In this document: piece by piece, positions 54,540 to 64,000 of the stretch
Numbering within the stretch: position 1 is the stretch's first letter
How the letters are laid out: every line of letters starts with the position of its first letter
DNA from: Streptosporangium lutulentum
Lineage (GTDB): Bacteria > Actinomycetota > Actinomycetes > Streptosporangiales > Streptosporangiaceae
Reading direction: 5' to 3'
Length of the DNA: 64,000 nt
Assembly (NCBI RefSeq): GCF_030811455.1
Contig: NZ_JAUSQU010000001.1
Coordinates: 9,362,001 to 9,426,000, forward strand
Position numbers and translations under genes: made by a program
Notes under the pieces: model-generated
Seen by the model: the letters and a program-made list of their open reading frames with translations, nothing else
Database searches by the model: none
Told to the model about the DNA's origin: nothing

Positions 54540-57428
54540 GTGCGTACGGTCGGTTACCGCGGTTGTTATCGTCCGCGTGGTTATCAGATCGGTGACGACT
54601 ATGGCGTTGTCACCACTCAGACCGGCGGAACGGCACACACTGGCCATGTGGCGTTGCCGACGCGGAGAACGACGCGCCGGCAACGGCAACGCGAGCGCAG
54701 TGAAATAAGGGATGCTGCAGCAGCGAGACGAATCGACACCGATGGGCAGACGACATTGATCCGCTGGCGTGACCCCCGGGTACCGCTGACCACCGCCGCC
54801 GTCATCGGTGTGGTGGGGCTCGTCGCCGCGTTTGTCAGCGGCGCTTCCGCCGTGGTCGTCGGAGCGGTGGCGGGTGTCATCGCCGCCACGGCCGCCGCGA
54901 TCTCGTTGTTCGCCGCGGCCGCCAAGGTGGCCGACCGGCGCAGGGCGATGGCCTGGCGATGGCTGGCGAGCGGCTCGCTCACCTGGATGGTCGGGATCGG
55001 CGTGCGGCCGCTCGCCGACGGCACGCCCTTCGCGGTGACCTTCGCCGACCTGATGCTTCTCGTCGGCACCGCCATGATCGCTGTCAGCACCGGACTGTGC
55101 GCCACCCGGCCCGCGCACGGGCACGCTCTGTTACGCGACCTCGCCGACGGTTACGTGTGCGCCGCCTCGGTCTTCGTGATCACCTGGGTCCTCCTGCTGG
55201 ACCCGGTGTACCGCGAGGGCGGGGGCGGGTTCGTGGTCACCTTCGCCTCACCGCTGTTCTGCCTGATCCTCACCTGTGTCGCCGGTCCGGCGGTGGTGCC
55301 GATCCGGCGGTCCGCCTGGCCGGTGGGCCTGGCCGCGCTGGCCGTGCTCTCCGCCGTCACGGCGGCGGAGACGGCCACCGCTCTGGCCCGGGCGACCGGT
55401 GACGCGCCCTCGCTCACCTGGATGTGGCCGGCCCCCGCCGCCTTCCTGCTCCTGGCGGCGGTTCCGTGGAGCGACCGCACGACCCGCGCGGCGAACTCCG
55501 AGGAGGGCGACGACGAGCTGGGCGAGCTGTCCGTCCGCCAGAGCACCTCCTCCTTGATCGCCTCGGTGCCGTTGATCCTCGCCGTCGTGGCCACGGGCGT
55601 CGTGCTCTTCCGCGTGATCGAGAGCGGGATGCAGGGGCCGGTGCAGGTCCTGGCCGTCGTGTCCGCGTCGGTCGTCGTCCTCCTGGCGGCTCGCCTGTTC
55701 CTGATGCTGCTGGAGATCGGCCGGATGCGGCGTCTGGTCGACCTCGGCGAGCGGCAGCTGCAAGACCTCGCCGAGAGCGTCGGGGACGTGGTCCTGATGT
55801 GCGACTACGACGGTGTCGTGCGGGAGATCGGCGAAGGCGTCGAGATCACGTACGGTTACCGCCCCGGTGACCTGGTCGGCAGGACGATCTTCGACTACAT
55901 CCACCCCGAGGACATGCCCGGCCTCCAGGTGGCGCTGCGCGCGATGGGCCCGGACGAGGAGCCGGGCGAGGGGGCGGGCGCCTGCATGGTCGCCTGCCGG
56001 GTCAGGGCGTCCGACGGCACCTGGCGGCCCACCGAGTCGGTGGCCACCCGGCACGTGCGCGGCGAGGAACTGCTGCTGATCACCACGCGCGACATCAGCG
56101 ACCAGGAGGCCCTGCGCAACCAGGTCACCCACCTGACCTTCCACGACGGCGTCACGGGCCTGCCCAACCGGGCCTATTTCGAAGAACGCACCCGGGAGGT
56201 GCTGGCCCGTCCGGGCGCGAGCAGCGCCGTCGTGATCTTCCTGGACCTGGACGGTTTCACCGCGGTGAACGACTCGGTCGGCCACGCCAGCGGCGACTAC
56301 CTGCTCGGCCAGGCGGCCCGCAGGCTCCGCGCCGCCGTACGGGCCGACGACACCCTGGCGCGCTGGGGCGGCGACGAGTTCGCGGTGCTGCTGGAGTCGA
56401 CGGTGGACGCCCAGACGGCGGTGGATCTGGCCGAGCGGCTGGTCCGCACGGTCTCGTCCGAGCCGTTCCGGGTGGCCGACCGTGACATCGCGCTGACCGC
56501 GAGCGTCGGAGTGGCCTTCGCCGACGACGACGTGTCCTCCGCGGACCTGATCCGCAACGCCGACGTGGCGATGGCCAGGGCCAAGGAGCTCGGCGGGCGC
56601 CGGGTCGAGGTGTTCGCCGCGCACATGCACGCCGACGTGGTCCGCCGTCTGGAGCTCGCCGCCGACCTGCAACGGGCGCTGCTGGAGAACCAGTTCGCCA
56701 TCGAGTACCAGCCGGTGGTGGACCTGGCCACCTCGCGGGTCACCGCGGTCGAGGCATTGGTGCGCTGGGTGCGGGGAGGCACGTTCGTGCCGCCGGAGCA
56801 GTTCCTCGGCCCGGCCGAGGACACCGGCCTGATCGTGCCGCTGAGCGAGTGGATCCTGCGTGAGGCCTGCCGGGAGGTGGCCGCCTGGCGCGCGTCCTCC
56901 TGGGACATCGGGCTCTCGCTCAACCTGTCGTCCCGGCAGATCATGGCGCCGCGCTTCGTGGAGACCGTCGAGTCGGCGCTCACCGAAAGCGGCCTGCCCC
57001 CCAGCGCGCTGACCCTGGAGGTCATCGAGGAGATGCTGGTCGAGGACGCCGAGGAGACCATCACCCGGCTCTCGGAGCTGCGCAGGCTCGGGGTACGGCT
57101 GGCCATCGACGACTTCGGCACCGGTTACGCCTCGCTGGCCCTGCTGCGGCAGCTCCCGGTGGACATGATCAAAATTGATCCGTCGTTCGTGTCCGGCCTC
57201 GGCCGCGACGAGACGCTGACGCTGCTGACCCGCACGATCGTGCGGCTCGGTCACGATCTGGGTCTGATCGTGGTCGCCGAGGGCATCGAGCGGCCGGAGC
57301 AACTGGAGCTGCTGCGCGAGATGGGCTGCACCCGAGGCCAGGGCTTCCTGGTCGCGCGGCCGATGGTCGCACGCGGTGTCGACACCCTGATGAACACCAG
57401 CCTCTCCAGCCTGCACAGCGGGGTCTGA
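54540..57428 (+). CDS. Membrane PAS-GGDEF-EAL cyclic-di-GMP enzyme
   Basis: Up to 962 aa from GTG 54540, though the first 40-70 residues are unconvincing and a later start such as GTG 54648 is possible. About ten membrane segments (about 80-400) are followed by a PAS domain (SVGDVVLMCDYDGVVREIGE, about 418), a GGDEF domain with intact RWGGDEFAVLLE (about 608) and an EAL domain with VEALVRWVRGG and IDDFGTGYASLALL. Both catalytic signatures are intact. In Streptomyces a GGDEF-EAL gene also lies upstream of ilvBNC (from memory). Confidence 0.92.
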   Translation: MRTVGYRGCYRPRGYQIGDDYGVVTTQTGGTAHTGHVALPTRRTTRRQRQRERSEIRDAAAARRIDTDGQTTLIRWRDPRVPLTTAAVIGVVGLVAAFVSGASAVVVGAVAGVIAATAAAISLFAAAAKVADRRRAMAWRWLASGSLTWMVGIGVRPLADGTPFAVTFADLMLLVGTAMIAVSTGLCATRPAHGHALLRDLADGYVCAASVFVITWVLLLDPVYREGGGGFVVTFASPLFCLILTCVAGPAVVPIRRSAWPVGLAALAVLSAVTAAETATALARATGDAPSLTWMWPAPAAFLLLAAVPWSDRTTRAANSEEGDDELGELSVRQSTSSLIASVPLILAVVATGVVLFRVIESGMQGPVQVLAVVSASVVVLLAARLFLMLLEIGRMRRLVDLGERQLQDLAESVGDVVLMCDYDGVVREIGEGVEITYGYRPGDLVGRTIFDYIHPEDMPGLQVALRAMGPDEEPGEGAGACMVACRVRASDGTWRPTESVATRHVRGEELLLITTRDISDQEALRNQVTHLTFHDGVTGLPNRAYFEERTREVLARPGASSAVVIFLDLDGFTAVNDSVGHASGDYLLGQAARRLRAAVRADDTLARWGGDEFAVLLESTVDAQTAVDLAERLVRTVSSEPFRVADRDIALTASVGVAFADDDVSSADLIRNADVAMARAKELGGRRVEVFAAHMHADVVRRLELAADLQRALLENQFAIEYQPVVDLATSRVTAVEALVRWVRGGTFVPPEQFLGPAEDTGLIVPLSEWILREACREVAAWRASSWDIGLSLNLSSRQIMAPRFVETVESALTESGLPPSALTLEVIEEMLVEDAEETITRLSELRRLGVRLAIDDFGTGYASLALLRQLPVDMIKIDPSFVSGLGRDETLTLLTRTIVRLGHDLGLIVVAEGIERPEQLELLREMGCTRGQGFLVARPMVARGVDTLMNTSLSSLHSGV

Positions 57429-57613
57429 CGGCGCTCGTCCGCCCACCCGGCTCGATCTTCGCGCGACGGCTCGGGAGACAAGGGACGGGAAGGCCGCCCG
57501 ACCTCCGGATTCCCGCTGGGAGAGGCCCCCGCGCTCATTCTCGCCATCTCGGACTCTGAGATATGTGTCCCATGAATTTGACGTGGGGACGCTCTGTCGG
57601 CCAAGGTAGAGCC

Positions 57614-57667
57614 ATGCAGCATCACCGTGGGATTCTCGTAGTACTTCGCCGGCGCGCAGGCCGATAA
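57614..57667 (+). CDS. ilvB leader peptide (attenuator ORF)
   Basis: A 17-codon ORF: MQHHRGILVVLRRRAGR, with the consecutive run Ile-Leu-Val-Val-Leu (57632-57646), the branched-chain amino acids made by the downstream operon. AAGGTAGAG lies upstream. Stalling of the ribosome on these codons when the charged tRNAs are scarce is the classical trigger for attenuation relief. A TTGACG at 57578-57583 could be the -35 of the promoter. Confidence 0.8.
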   Translation: MQHHRGILVVLRRRAGR

Positions 57668-57731
57668 CGCGAAGTACCACGACCTGCGCGCCGCCCCAGC
57701 TCCGCCTCCAAGGTGGAATGGGGCATTTTTT
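57641..57731 (+). promoter_or_regulatory. ilvBNC transcription attenuator
   Basis: Three inverted repeats lie here. GTACTTCGC (57641-57649) pairs exactly with 57669-57677. CGGCGCGCAGG (57650-57660) pairs exactly with 57683-57693; it overlaps the first hairpin, so the two exclude one another. GCCCCA (57693-57698) pairs with TGGGGC (57719-57724), followed by ATTTTTT (57725-57731), a rho-independent terminator. The first arm overlaps the Ile-Leu-Val-Val-Leu codons, so a stalled ribosome would mask it and change the fold. Mechanism inferred from layout. Confidence 0.75.
57719..57731 (+). terminator. Rho-independent terminator of the attenuator
   Basis: The 3' arm TGGGGC and the U tract (six Ts) of the attenuator; the 5' arm GCCCCA is at 57693-57698. 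It ends 37 bases before the ilvB start codon. Confidence 0.75.
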
Positions 57732-57768
57732 ATGTCGTCAAACATGCTCAGCCACAAGGAACGAGCCG

Positions 57769-59511
57769 ATGACCGAACAGATGACAGGAGCCCAGGCTCT
57801 CGTGAGGGCGCTGGAGCAGGTCGGGGTCGACACCGTGTTCGGGATTCCGGGCGGTGCCATCCTCCCGGCCTACGACCCTCTCTACGACTCGGCCAAGGTC
57901 CGGCACGTGCTTGTACGGCACGAGCAGGGCGCCGGTCACGCGGCCCAGGGGTACGCGCAGGCCACCGGCAAGGTCGGGGTCTGCATGGCGACCAGCGGTC
58001 CCGGTGCGACCAACCTTGTCACCCCCATCGCCGACGCCTACATGGACTCGGTCCCGATTGTCGCGATCACCGGCCAGGTGGTCAGCAGCGCCATCGGCAC
58101 CGACGCCTTCCAAGAAGCGGACATCTCCGGCATCACCATGCCGATCACCAAGCACAACTTCCTGATCACCGACCCTGAGGACATCCCCAGGACGATCATG
58201 GAAGCCTTCCACATCGCCTCGACCGGGCGGCCGGGGCCGGTGCTGGTCGACATCGCCAAGGACGCGCTCACGTCCACCATGACCTTCCAGTGGCCTCCGG
58301 TGATGCAGCTTCCGGGCTACCGCCCGGTGACCAGGCCGCACTCCAAGCAGATCCGCGAGGCGGCCAAGCTCATCGTCGAGGCCAAGCGGCCGGTCCTCTA
58401 CGTCGGCGGCGGCGTGCACCGGGCGGGGGCGTCGGCGGAGCTGCGGGAGTTCGCCGAGCTGACGGGCATCCCCGTCGTCACCACCCTGATGGCGCGCGGC
58501 ACCTTTCCCGACAGCCACCCGCAGCACATGGGCATGCCCGGCATGCACGGCTCGGTGTCCGCGGTCGGCGCCCTGCAGAAGTCGGACCTGCTCATCGCGC
58601 TCGGCGTCCGCTTCGACGACCGGGTCACCGGCCAGCTGTCCACCTTCGCCCCGCACGCCAAGGTCATCCACGCCGACATCGACCCGGCTGAGATCTCCAA
58701 GAACCGGTACGCCGACGTCCCGATCGTGGGCGACTGCAAGGAGGTCCTCACCGACCTCCTCGCGACGATGCGAGGCGACGGCCGCAAGGGCGACTACACC
58801 GAGTGGGGGACGGCGCTCAACTCCTACAAGAAGACCTACCCGCTGGGCTACGTCGAGTTCGAGGACGGCTCCCTCGCCCCGCAGCACGTCATGGAGCGGT
58901 TGAGCGAGATCGTCGGTCCCGACGCGATCTACACCGCCGGTGTCGGTCAGCACCAGATGTGGGCCGCCCAGTTCATCGGCTACGAGAGGCCGGGCACCTT
59001 CATCAACTCCGGTGGCGCCGGCACGATGGGCTTCGCCCTCCCGGCCGCGATGGGCGCCAAGATGGGCTGTCCCGACAGAGTGGTCTGGGCCATCGACGGC
59101 GACGGCTGTTTCCAGATGACCAACCAGGAGCTGGCCACCTGCACCATCGAGGGTGTGCCGATCAAGGTCGCGGTCATCAACAACGGTAATCTCGGCATGG
59201 TCCGGCAGTGGCAGACGCTGTTCTACAACCAGCGCTACTCCAACACCGACCTGCAGACGGTCCGGCGGATCCCGGACTTCGTGAAGCTGGCCGAGGCGTA
59301 CGGTTGTGTCGGCCTTCGGTGTGAGCGTCCCGAGGATGTGGACGCGACCATCCAGAAGGCGATGGAGATCAACGATGTGCCGGTCGTGATCGACTTCGTC
59401 GTGCACCAGGACGCCATGGTCTGGCCGATGGTCGCGGCGGGGACCAGCAACGACGAGATCCAGTTCGCGCGCGACATGGCGCCGGTCTGGGACGGCGAGG
59501 ACCGGACGTGA
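57769..59511 (+). CDS. ilvB: Acetolactate synthase large subunit
   Basis: A 580-aa ThDP-dependent enzyme, first step of valine, leucine and isoleucine synthesis. Family features include TVFGIPGGAILPAYD, RHEQGAGHAAQGYA (catalytic Glu), GVCMATSGPGATN, and the ThDP/Mg motif GDGCFQMTNQELATC...NNGNLGMVRQWQ. ATG 57769 has AAGGA upstream and gives the standard length; the open frame upstream is part of the leader. Regulated by the attenuator and probably feedback-inhibited through IlvN. Confidence 0.97.
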   Translation: MTEQMTGAQALVRALEQVGVDTVFGIPGGAILPAYDPLYDSAKVRHVLVRHEQGAGHAAQGYAQATGKVGVCMATSGPGATNLVTPIADAYMDSVPIVAITGQVVSSAIGTDAFQEADISGITMPITKHNFLITDPEDIPRTIMEAFHIASTGRPGPVLVDIAKDALTSTMTFQWPPVMQLPGYRPVTRPHSKQIREAAKLIVEAKRPVLYVGGGVHRAGASAELREFAELTGIPVVTTLMARGTFPDSHPQHMGMPGMHGSVSAVGALQKSDLLIALGVRFDDRVTGQLSTFAPHAKVIHADIDPAEISKNRYADVPIVGDCKEVLTDLLATMRGDGRKGDYTEWGTALNSYKKTYPLGYVEFEDGSLAPQHVMERLSEIVGPDAIYTAGVGQHQMWAAQFIGYERPGTFINSGGAGTMGFALPAAMGAKMGCPDRVVWAIDGDGCFQMTNQELATCTIEGVPIKVAVINNGNLGMVRQWQTLFYNQRYSNTDLQTVRRIPDFVKLAEAYGCVGLRCERPEDVDATIQKAMEINDVPVVIDFVVHQDAMVWPMVAAGTSNDEIQFARDMAPVWDGEDRT

Positions 59512-59578
59512 GCGAGCGGACGGACAGGCACAGCGGCTCGGCCCGCGCGAGGGCGGGCCGCCAGGCGAGGGAGAAGGC

Positions 59579-60103
59579 ATGAGCAGGCACACGCTCTCCG
59601 TGCTGGTGGAGAACAAGCCCGGCGTGCTCGCGCGCGTCGCGTCGCTGTTCAGCCGCCGCGGATTCAACATCGACTCGCTGGCGGTCGGGCCGACCGAGCA
59701 CGAGGACATCTCACGGATGACCATCGTGGTCAACGTCGCCGACCTGCCCCTGGAGCAGGTCACGAAGCAGCTCAACAAGCTCGTCAACGTGCTGAAGATC
59801 GTGGAGCTCGACCCGGTGCAGTCCGTGCAGCGTGAGCTCACCCTGATCAAGGTGCGTGCCGACGCCGAGAACCGCTCGAGCGTTCTGGAAATGGTCACCC
59901 TGTTCCGCGCCCGGTGCGTCGACGTCGCCCCGGACGCGGTGACGATCGAGGTCACCGGCACGCCGGACAAGCTGCAGGCGTTCATCAGGGTCCTGGAGCC
60001 GTACGGCATCAAAGAACTCGTTCAGTCGGGCATGGTGGCCATCGGCCGCGGCGCTCGTTCCATCACCGACCGTTCTCTGCGGGCCCTCGACCGGACCGCG
60101 TGA
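59579..60103 (+). CDS. ilvN: Acetolactate synthase small (regulatory) subunit
   Basis: A 174-aa protein with an ACT domain (HTLSVLVENKPGVLARVASL, FSRRGFNIDSLAVG) and a C-terminal domain. It binds valine and activates and feedback-regulates IlvB. GGGAGAAGG precedes ATG 59579. Confidence 0.96.
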   Translation: MSRHTLSVLVENKPGVLARVASLFSRRGFNIDSLAVGPTEHEDISRMTIVVNVADLPLEQVTKQLNKLVNVLKIVELDPVQSVQRELTLIKVRADAENRSSVLEMVTLFRARCVDVAPDAVTIEVTGTPDKLQAFIRVLEPYGIKELVQSGMVAIGRGARSITDRSLRALDRTA

Positions 60104-60132
60104 ATCGCATAGGAAACCGAAAGGTCAAGCAA

Positions 60133-61122
<990 letters not shown>

Positions 61123-61169
61123 CGGAACCCGCCGCGAGCCGATCCGGGCACCCAGCGGTGCCTCGACGT

Positions 61170-61222
61170 GTACGGCCCGCGCTCGGCGCGAAGTGAACCT
61201 TCGCGCCGAGCGCGGGCCGTAC
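61170..61222. terminator. Bidirectional terminator between ilvC and the CAP gene
   Basis: A perfect 24-bp inverted repeat (61170-61193 and 61199-61222) with the 5-base loop TGAAC. The 5' arm begins GTACGGCCCGCG. It lies 48 bases after ilvC and four bases beyond the stop of the convergent CAP gene, so it can end transcription from both sides. No U tract. Confidence 0.8.
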
Positions 61223-61226
61223 GGGC

Positions 61227-62069
61227 TCAGTGCTTGGCGAAGACCAGAGTCCAGTAGGGGACCTTCTGGGCGTTGTAGGCGAGACCCGCCCCGGCGTGGG
61301 TGTAGGCGCAGTTAAGAATGTTTTCCCGTTGGGTGGGAGTTTCGTCCTCTTTCATCCATTCATCGATCACCTTGTTCGGGGTGGAAAAGCCCCATGCGGC
61401 GTTTTCCCCCCAGACCGACATCGGTGTGAAGCCGCTCGCCCTGATGCGACCGAGCGCGTTCTCGTGGTCGGGGGCATTGGTGGCGGCCATGTGTTTCGAG
61501 TGGTTCTGGGCGACCGAGTGCAGCTGTACGTCGTGCGTGAGCGGACCGCAGCCTTTCTCCTGTCGCGTGAGGTTGGTCAGCCGCACCACCTCGGCCTCTT
61601 CCTTGGCCGAGGGCCACTGGGCGGAGCCGGGGGCGGCCGACGTGGGTTTGAGGGCCGTGCCGGCACCGGGAGCCGGTGTGGGCGCAGGGATGTCCGTGGT
61701 GCAGGACAGCCGGACGGCCTTGGACCTGTCCTCGTTGCCCCGGTGGTCGGTGGCGGCGGTGTAGTAGACGCCGGGGATGCACCGCAGGTTCGCGATGCCC
61801 CGCCCGTTGGCTCTCCTCTGGGTCGCGCTCTTGACGACCGGGTCGGTCCCGGCCATTGCGCGTTTGATGTGGATGCGGAGCAGCGCGATGTCGTCACAGC
61901 CCATGCGGGAGGCGGAGGCCTGGATGGTTCCGGTGGCGGTGACGAAAGGCTTGGCGGCGTACACCCGGCACGCGACCTGCGGGGCTGCCGCGGCATGGGC
62001 CGTGGCGATCGGTGTGCCGAGTGCCGTCAGGCTCCCGAGGCACAGCAGTGCCCCTGGCGGTCTACGCAT
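61227..62069 (-). CDS. Secreted CAP/SCP-domain protein
   Basis: A 280-aa protein. A signal peptide (about 1-28, cleavage after AHA) is followed by a Cys-containing domain (about 30-125), a Pro/Ala/Thr-rich linker (about 128-150) and a CAP domain (about 155-280). CAP features are visible: LTNLTRQEKGCGPL, HSKHMAATN, GFTPMSVWGENAAWGF and THAGAGLAYN. Family members are secreted; some bind sterols or act as proteases, but the function in actinomycetes is unknown. Confidence 0.88.
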   Translation of the reverse strand: MRRPPGALLCLGSLTALGTPIATAHAAAAPQVACRVYAAKPFVTATGTIQASASRMGCDDIALLRIHIKRAMAGTDPVVKSATQRRANGRGIANLRCIPGVYYTAATDHRGNEDRSKAVRLSCTTDIPAPTPAPGAGTALKPTSAAPGSAQWPSAKEEAEVVRLTNLTRQEKGCGPLTHDVQLHSVAQNHSKHMAATNAPDHENALGRIRASGFTPMSVWGENAAWGFSTPNKVIDEWMKEDETPTQRENILNCAYTHAGAGLAYNAQKVPYWTLVFAKH

Positions 62070-62279
62070 GTCGGCTCCTCCGGATGTGGTTGAACGCTGG
62101 CTGGATCTCGCATTCTGTAGACATAGATCGCTCTTACTGCGGAACGCCGGGCGTTGTTGTGATTTCCGGGTAGACCAAGGTGGTTCAAGTGATGCGTAGG
62201 AGAGACTGCGTTGGGTTCATTGAGCCGCGTCGTCGCTCCTTGGCGTACGTTTCCGGCCCATCGTTCCTCGCCCCCCGGA

Positions 62280-62555
62280 TCAGGCGAGGACGGGGAAGTT
62301 GCTGCGCAGGAGGATCACTCCGGCCACATCACCCGTGGCGCCGTGGCCGCTGGGCTGGGCCGACACCCGCAGTCCCGCGTCGCGGGCGTACCGCACCAGG
62401 GCCGCCACGTCGGCGGCGTCGGCGGCGTCGACCACCGCGCCCACCGGCTGCTCGACGGCCAGGTTCCACGGTCGGCGGGCCTGGTCGAAGCCGTCGTCTC
62501 CGGGCGTCAGTACGCGGCCGCGGAGGACGGACCGCAGATCGTTGAGGTTGTTCAT
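62280..62555 (-). pseudogene. Truncated FAD-binding (BBE-type) oxidoreductase fragment
   Basis: Only 91 aa. The sequence LRGRVLTPGDDGFDQARRPW followed by NLAVEQPVGAVVDAADAADV and VSAQPSGHGATGD is the N-terminal FAD-binding segment of oxidoreductases normally about 450 aa long. The frame stops after ILLRSNFPVLA and nothing downstream (62070-62279) continues it, so the C-terminal three quarters are gone. It begins 20 bp after the MFS stop and was probably cotranscribed with it. Confidence 0.75.
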
Positions 62556-62575
62556 GTTCTCTCTTCTTCCGGATG

Positions 62576-64000
62576 TCAGGCCGCGGCCTGAGAGACTTCG
62601 GGGGAGATGATCGCCCTGCGGGCGGGGGTGAAGCCGATGGCGACCAGGGCGGTGACGGCGATGCCGCCGGCGGCGACGAAGACCGCGGTGCGCAGGCCGT
62701 CGGTGGTGACGGCTCGAAGTGCGGCGCCGGTCAGGCCGTGGGTTCCGGCGTTGGCGACGGCGACCAGGGCGGCCAGGCCGACCGCCCCGCCGATCTGCTG
62801 GGCGGTGGAGGCCACCCCGGAGGCGATGCCCTGCTGGTGCGGGTCGGTCCCGGCGGTCGCCGCGCCGAACATCAGCGTGTAGCCGGCGCCCTGGCCCAGG
62901 CCGAGGACCACCAGCCCTGGGATCAGGGCGAGATACGAGGCGTCCACGGCCAGCGTCGCGCCGAGCAGGACGGCGCCGGCCAGTCCGACGACCAGACCGG
63001 CGATCATGGTGGTGCGGGTGCCGCGGGTGGTCGCCAGCCTCCCGGCGGCCTGGGACCCGGCGACGATCGCGGCCATCGGGACCAGGAACGCCAGACCGGT
63101 GCGCAGGGCGTCGTAGCCGTGGACGACCTGGAAGTAGACGGTCAGGAAGTACAGCAGGGTACCGAAGGTCCCCATGTAGAGGAACGTGACGATCAAGCCG
63201 GTGCCCAGGTCACGGCCGCGCAGCAGCCCCAGCGGCAGCAGCGGGTCGGCGCTGCGCCGCTCGATCGCGACGAACACGACCAGCGACAGGAGGCCGACCG
63301 CGGCGGCGGTGACCACCGGCGGCGAGGACCAGCCGGACTCCGGGCCCTGCACCAGGGCGAACACCATCAGCGTTGTGCCTGCGGTGACGGTCAGCGCCCC
63401 GGCCAGATCGAAGCCGCGGCCCCTCACCCGGGCCACGGCGGCGGGCGTGATCAACGGGAAGGCCAGCAGTGCCGCGGCCGCGGCGAGCGGCACGTTGACG
63501 TAGAACACCGCAGGCCAGCCGAACGCCTGGGTGAGCACTCCGCCCAGCAGTGAGCCCAGGATCATGCCGCTGCCTCCGGCTGTGCCCCACACCGCGAACG
63601 CCCGGTTGCGTTCACGGCCCTCGGCGAAGCCGGTGCTGATCAGGGTCAACGTCGCGGGGAACAGCAGCGCCCCGCCCAGGCCCTGCACGGCCCGCGCGGC
63701 CACCAGCGGCCAGGGCGCGTCGGCCAGTCCGCCCGCCAACGAGGACGCCGCGTACAGCGTCAGGCCGAGCACGAACATCCGGCGTGGGCCGAACAGATCG
63801 CTGGCCCGGCCGCCCAGGAGCAAGAACCCGCCGAACGCCACCGCGTACGCGCTGACCACCCACTGCAGGATCTGCGCCGAGAAGCCCAGGCTGCCGCCGA
63901 TCTCCGGCAGCGCCACGTAAACGATGTTGTAGTCGATCGAAATGATCAGCTGGGCGAACGCCAGCAACGCCAGCGTCAGTCCGGGGCGCCGGAACCCGCC
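62576..64000 (-). CDS. MFS transporter, DHA2 (drug-efflux) type, partial at the right edge
   Basis: At least 474 aa with 14 hydrophobic segments; the N-terminus lies beyond the window, since the frame stays open to the edge (GFRRPGLTLALLAF precedes the first internal Met). Motif A-like GRASDLFGPRRMFVLGL and motif C-like GGSGMILGSLLGGVLTQAFG identify a proton-driven multidrug exporter of the EmrB/QacA group. It may be adjacent to a regulator outside the window. The truncated oxidoreductase follows it. Confidence 0.9.
   Translation of the reverse strand, partial: GGFRRPGLTLALLAFAQLIISIDYNIVYVALPEIGGSLGFSAQILQWVVSAYAVAFGGFLLLGGRASDLFGPRRMFVLGLTLYAASSLAGGLADAPWPLVAARAVQGLGGALLFPATLTLISTGFAEGRERNRAFAVWGTAGGSGMILGSLLGGVLTQAFGWPAVFYVNVPLAAAAALLAFPLITPAAVARVRGRGFDLAGALTVTAGTTLMVFALVQGPESGWSSPPVVTAAAVGLLSLVVFVAIERRSADPLLPLGLLRGRDLGTGLIVTFLYMGTFGTLLYFLTVYFQVVHGYDALRTGLAFLVPMAAIVAGSQAAGRLATTRGTRTTMIAGLVVGLAGAVLLGATLAVDASYLALIPGLVVLGLGQGAGYTLMFGAATAGTDPHQQGIASGVASTAQQIGGAVGLAALVAVANAGTHGLTGAALRAVTTDGLRTAVFVAAGGIAVTALVAIGFTPARRAIISPEVSQAAA

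Overview
The window is high-GC DNA (roughly 70 %) with dense genes, GTG/TTG starts and many 4-bp ATGA overlaps. Together with a type VII (ESX) secretion locus, gatCAB, an ilvBNC operon with a leader-peptide attenuator and a metE-like/ligA pair, this points to a filamentous actinomycete, most likely Streptosporangiaceae or a close relative. That assignment is an inference from gene content. I see no rRNA, tRNA, CRISPR array or prophage.

Region 1 (1-30240) is a large ESX locus. The machinery is eccC (4606-8598, -), eccD (8749-10197, +), eccB (25227-26651, -) and the mycosin mycP (26711-27868, -); no eccE or eccA was recognised. A predicted pseudokinase with a secreted-type C-terminal domain (27925-30240) closes the block. 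Between eccD and eccB lie about 15 small genes that look like cargo or accessory factors: a WXG100 pair (18167, 18563), two copies of an ESX-like + PPE-like cassette (18978/19457 and 21059/21468), and four copies of a cassette pairing an EspC-like protein with a membrane protein carrying a WXG100-like helical segment (10824/11520, 14241/13319, 16336/15574, 23209/24391). Four YbaB/EbfC-like proteins sit beside these cassettes. Several cargo genes carry low-complexity linkers encoded by short tandem DNA repeats. At the left edge a WXG100-lysozyme-like fusion (2750-3856) has its first 103 codons duplicated exactly at 1-309, separated by an IS701-family element (511-1909) that landed on the stop codon of an MBL-fold hydrolase gene. 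A 69-bp remnant of an eccD 3' end at 12454-12522 shows that the locus grew by segmental duplication.

Region 2 (30607-43371) is housekeeping: a MetE-like protein, ligA, a membrane GGDEF-EAL protein, and gatC-gatA-gatB. Two insertions break this block. An apparently intact ISAzo13-family element (36365-38115) lies directly upstream of gatC, and a two-gene ATPase + TOPRIM-like module (40031-41694) sits between gatA and gatB, followed by an 86/89-bp tandem repeat.

Region 3 (43589-54498) holds an unrecognised 552-aa protein, a tripartite tricarboxylate transporter tctCBA with a divergent CitA/DcuS-type two-component system, a VanW-family protein and a D-2-hydroxyacid dehydrogenase with a leaderless-type promoter.

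Region 4 (54540-64000) holds a PAS-GGDEF-EAL protein, the ilvBNC operon with its attenuator (17-aa leader containing Ile-Leu-Val-Val-Leu), a 24-bp perfect hairpin terminator, a secreted CAP-domain protein, a truncated FAD-oxidoreductase fragment and an MFS drug-efflux-type transporter running off the right edge.
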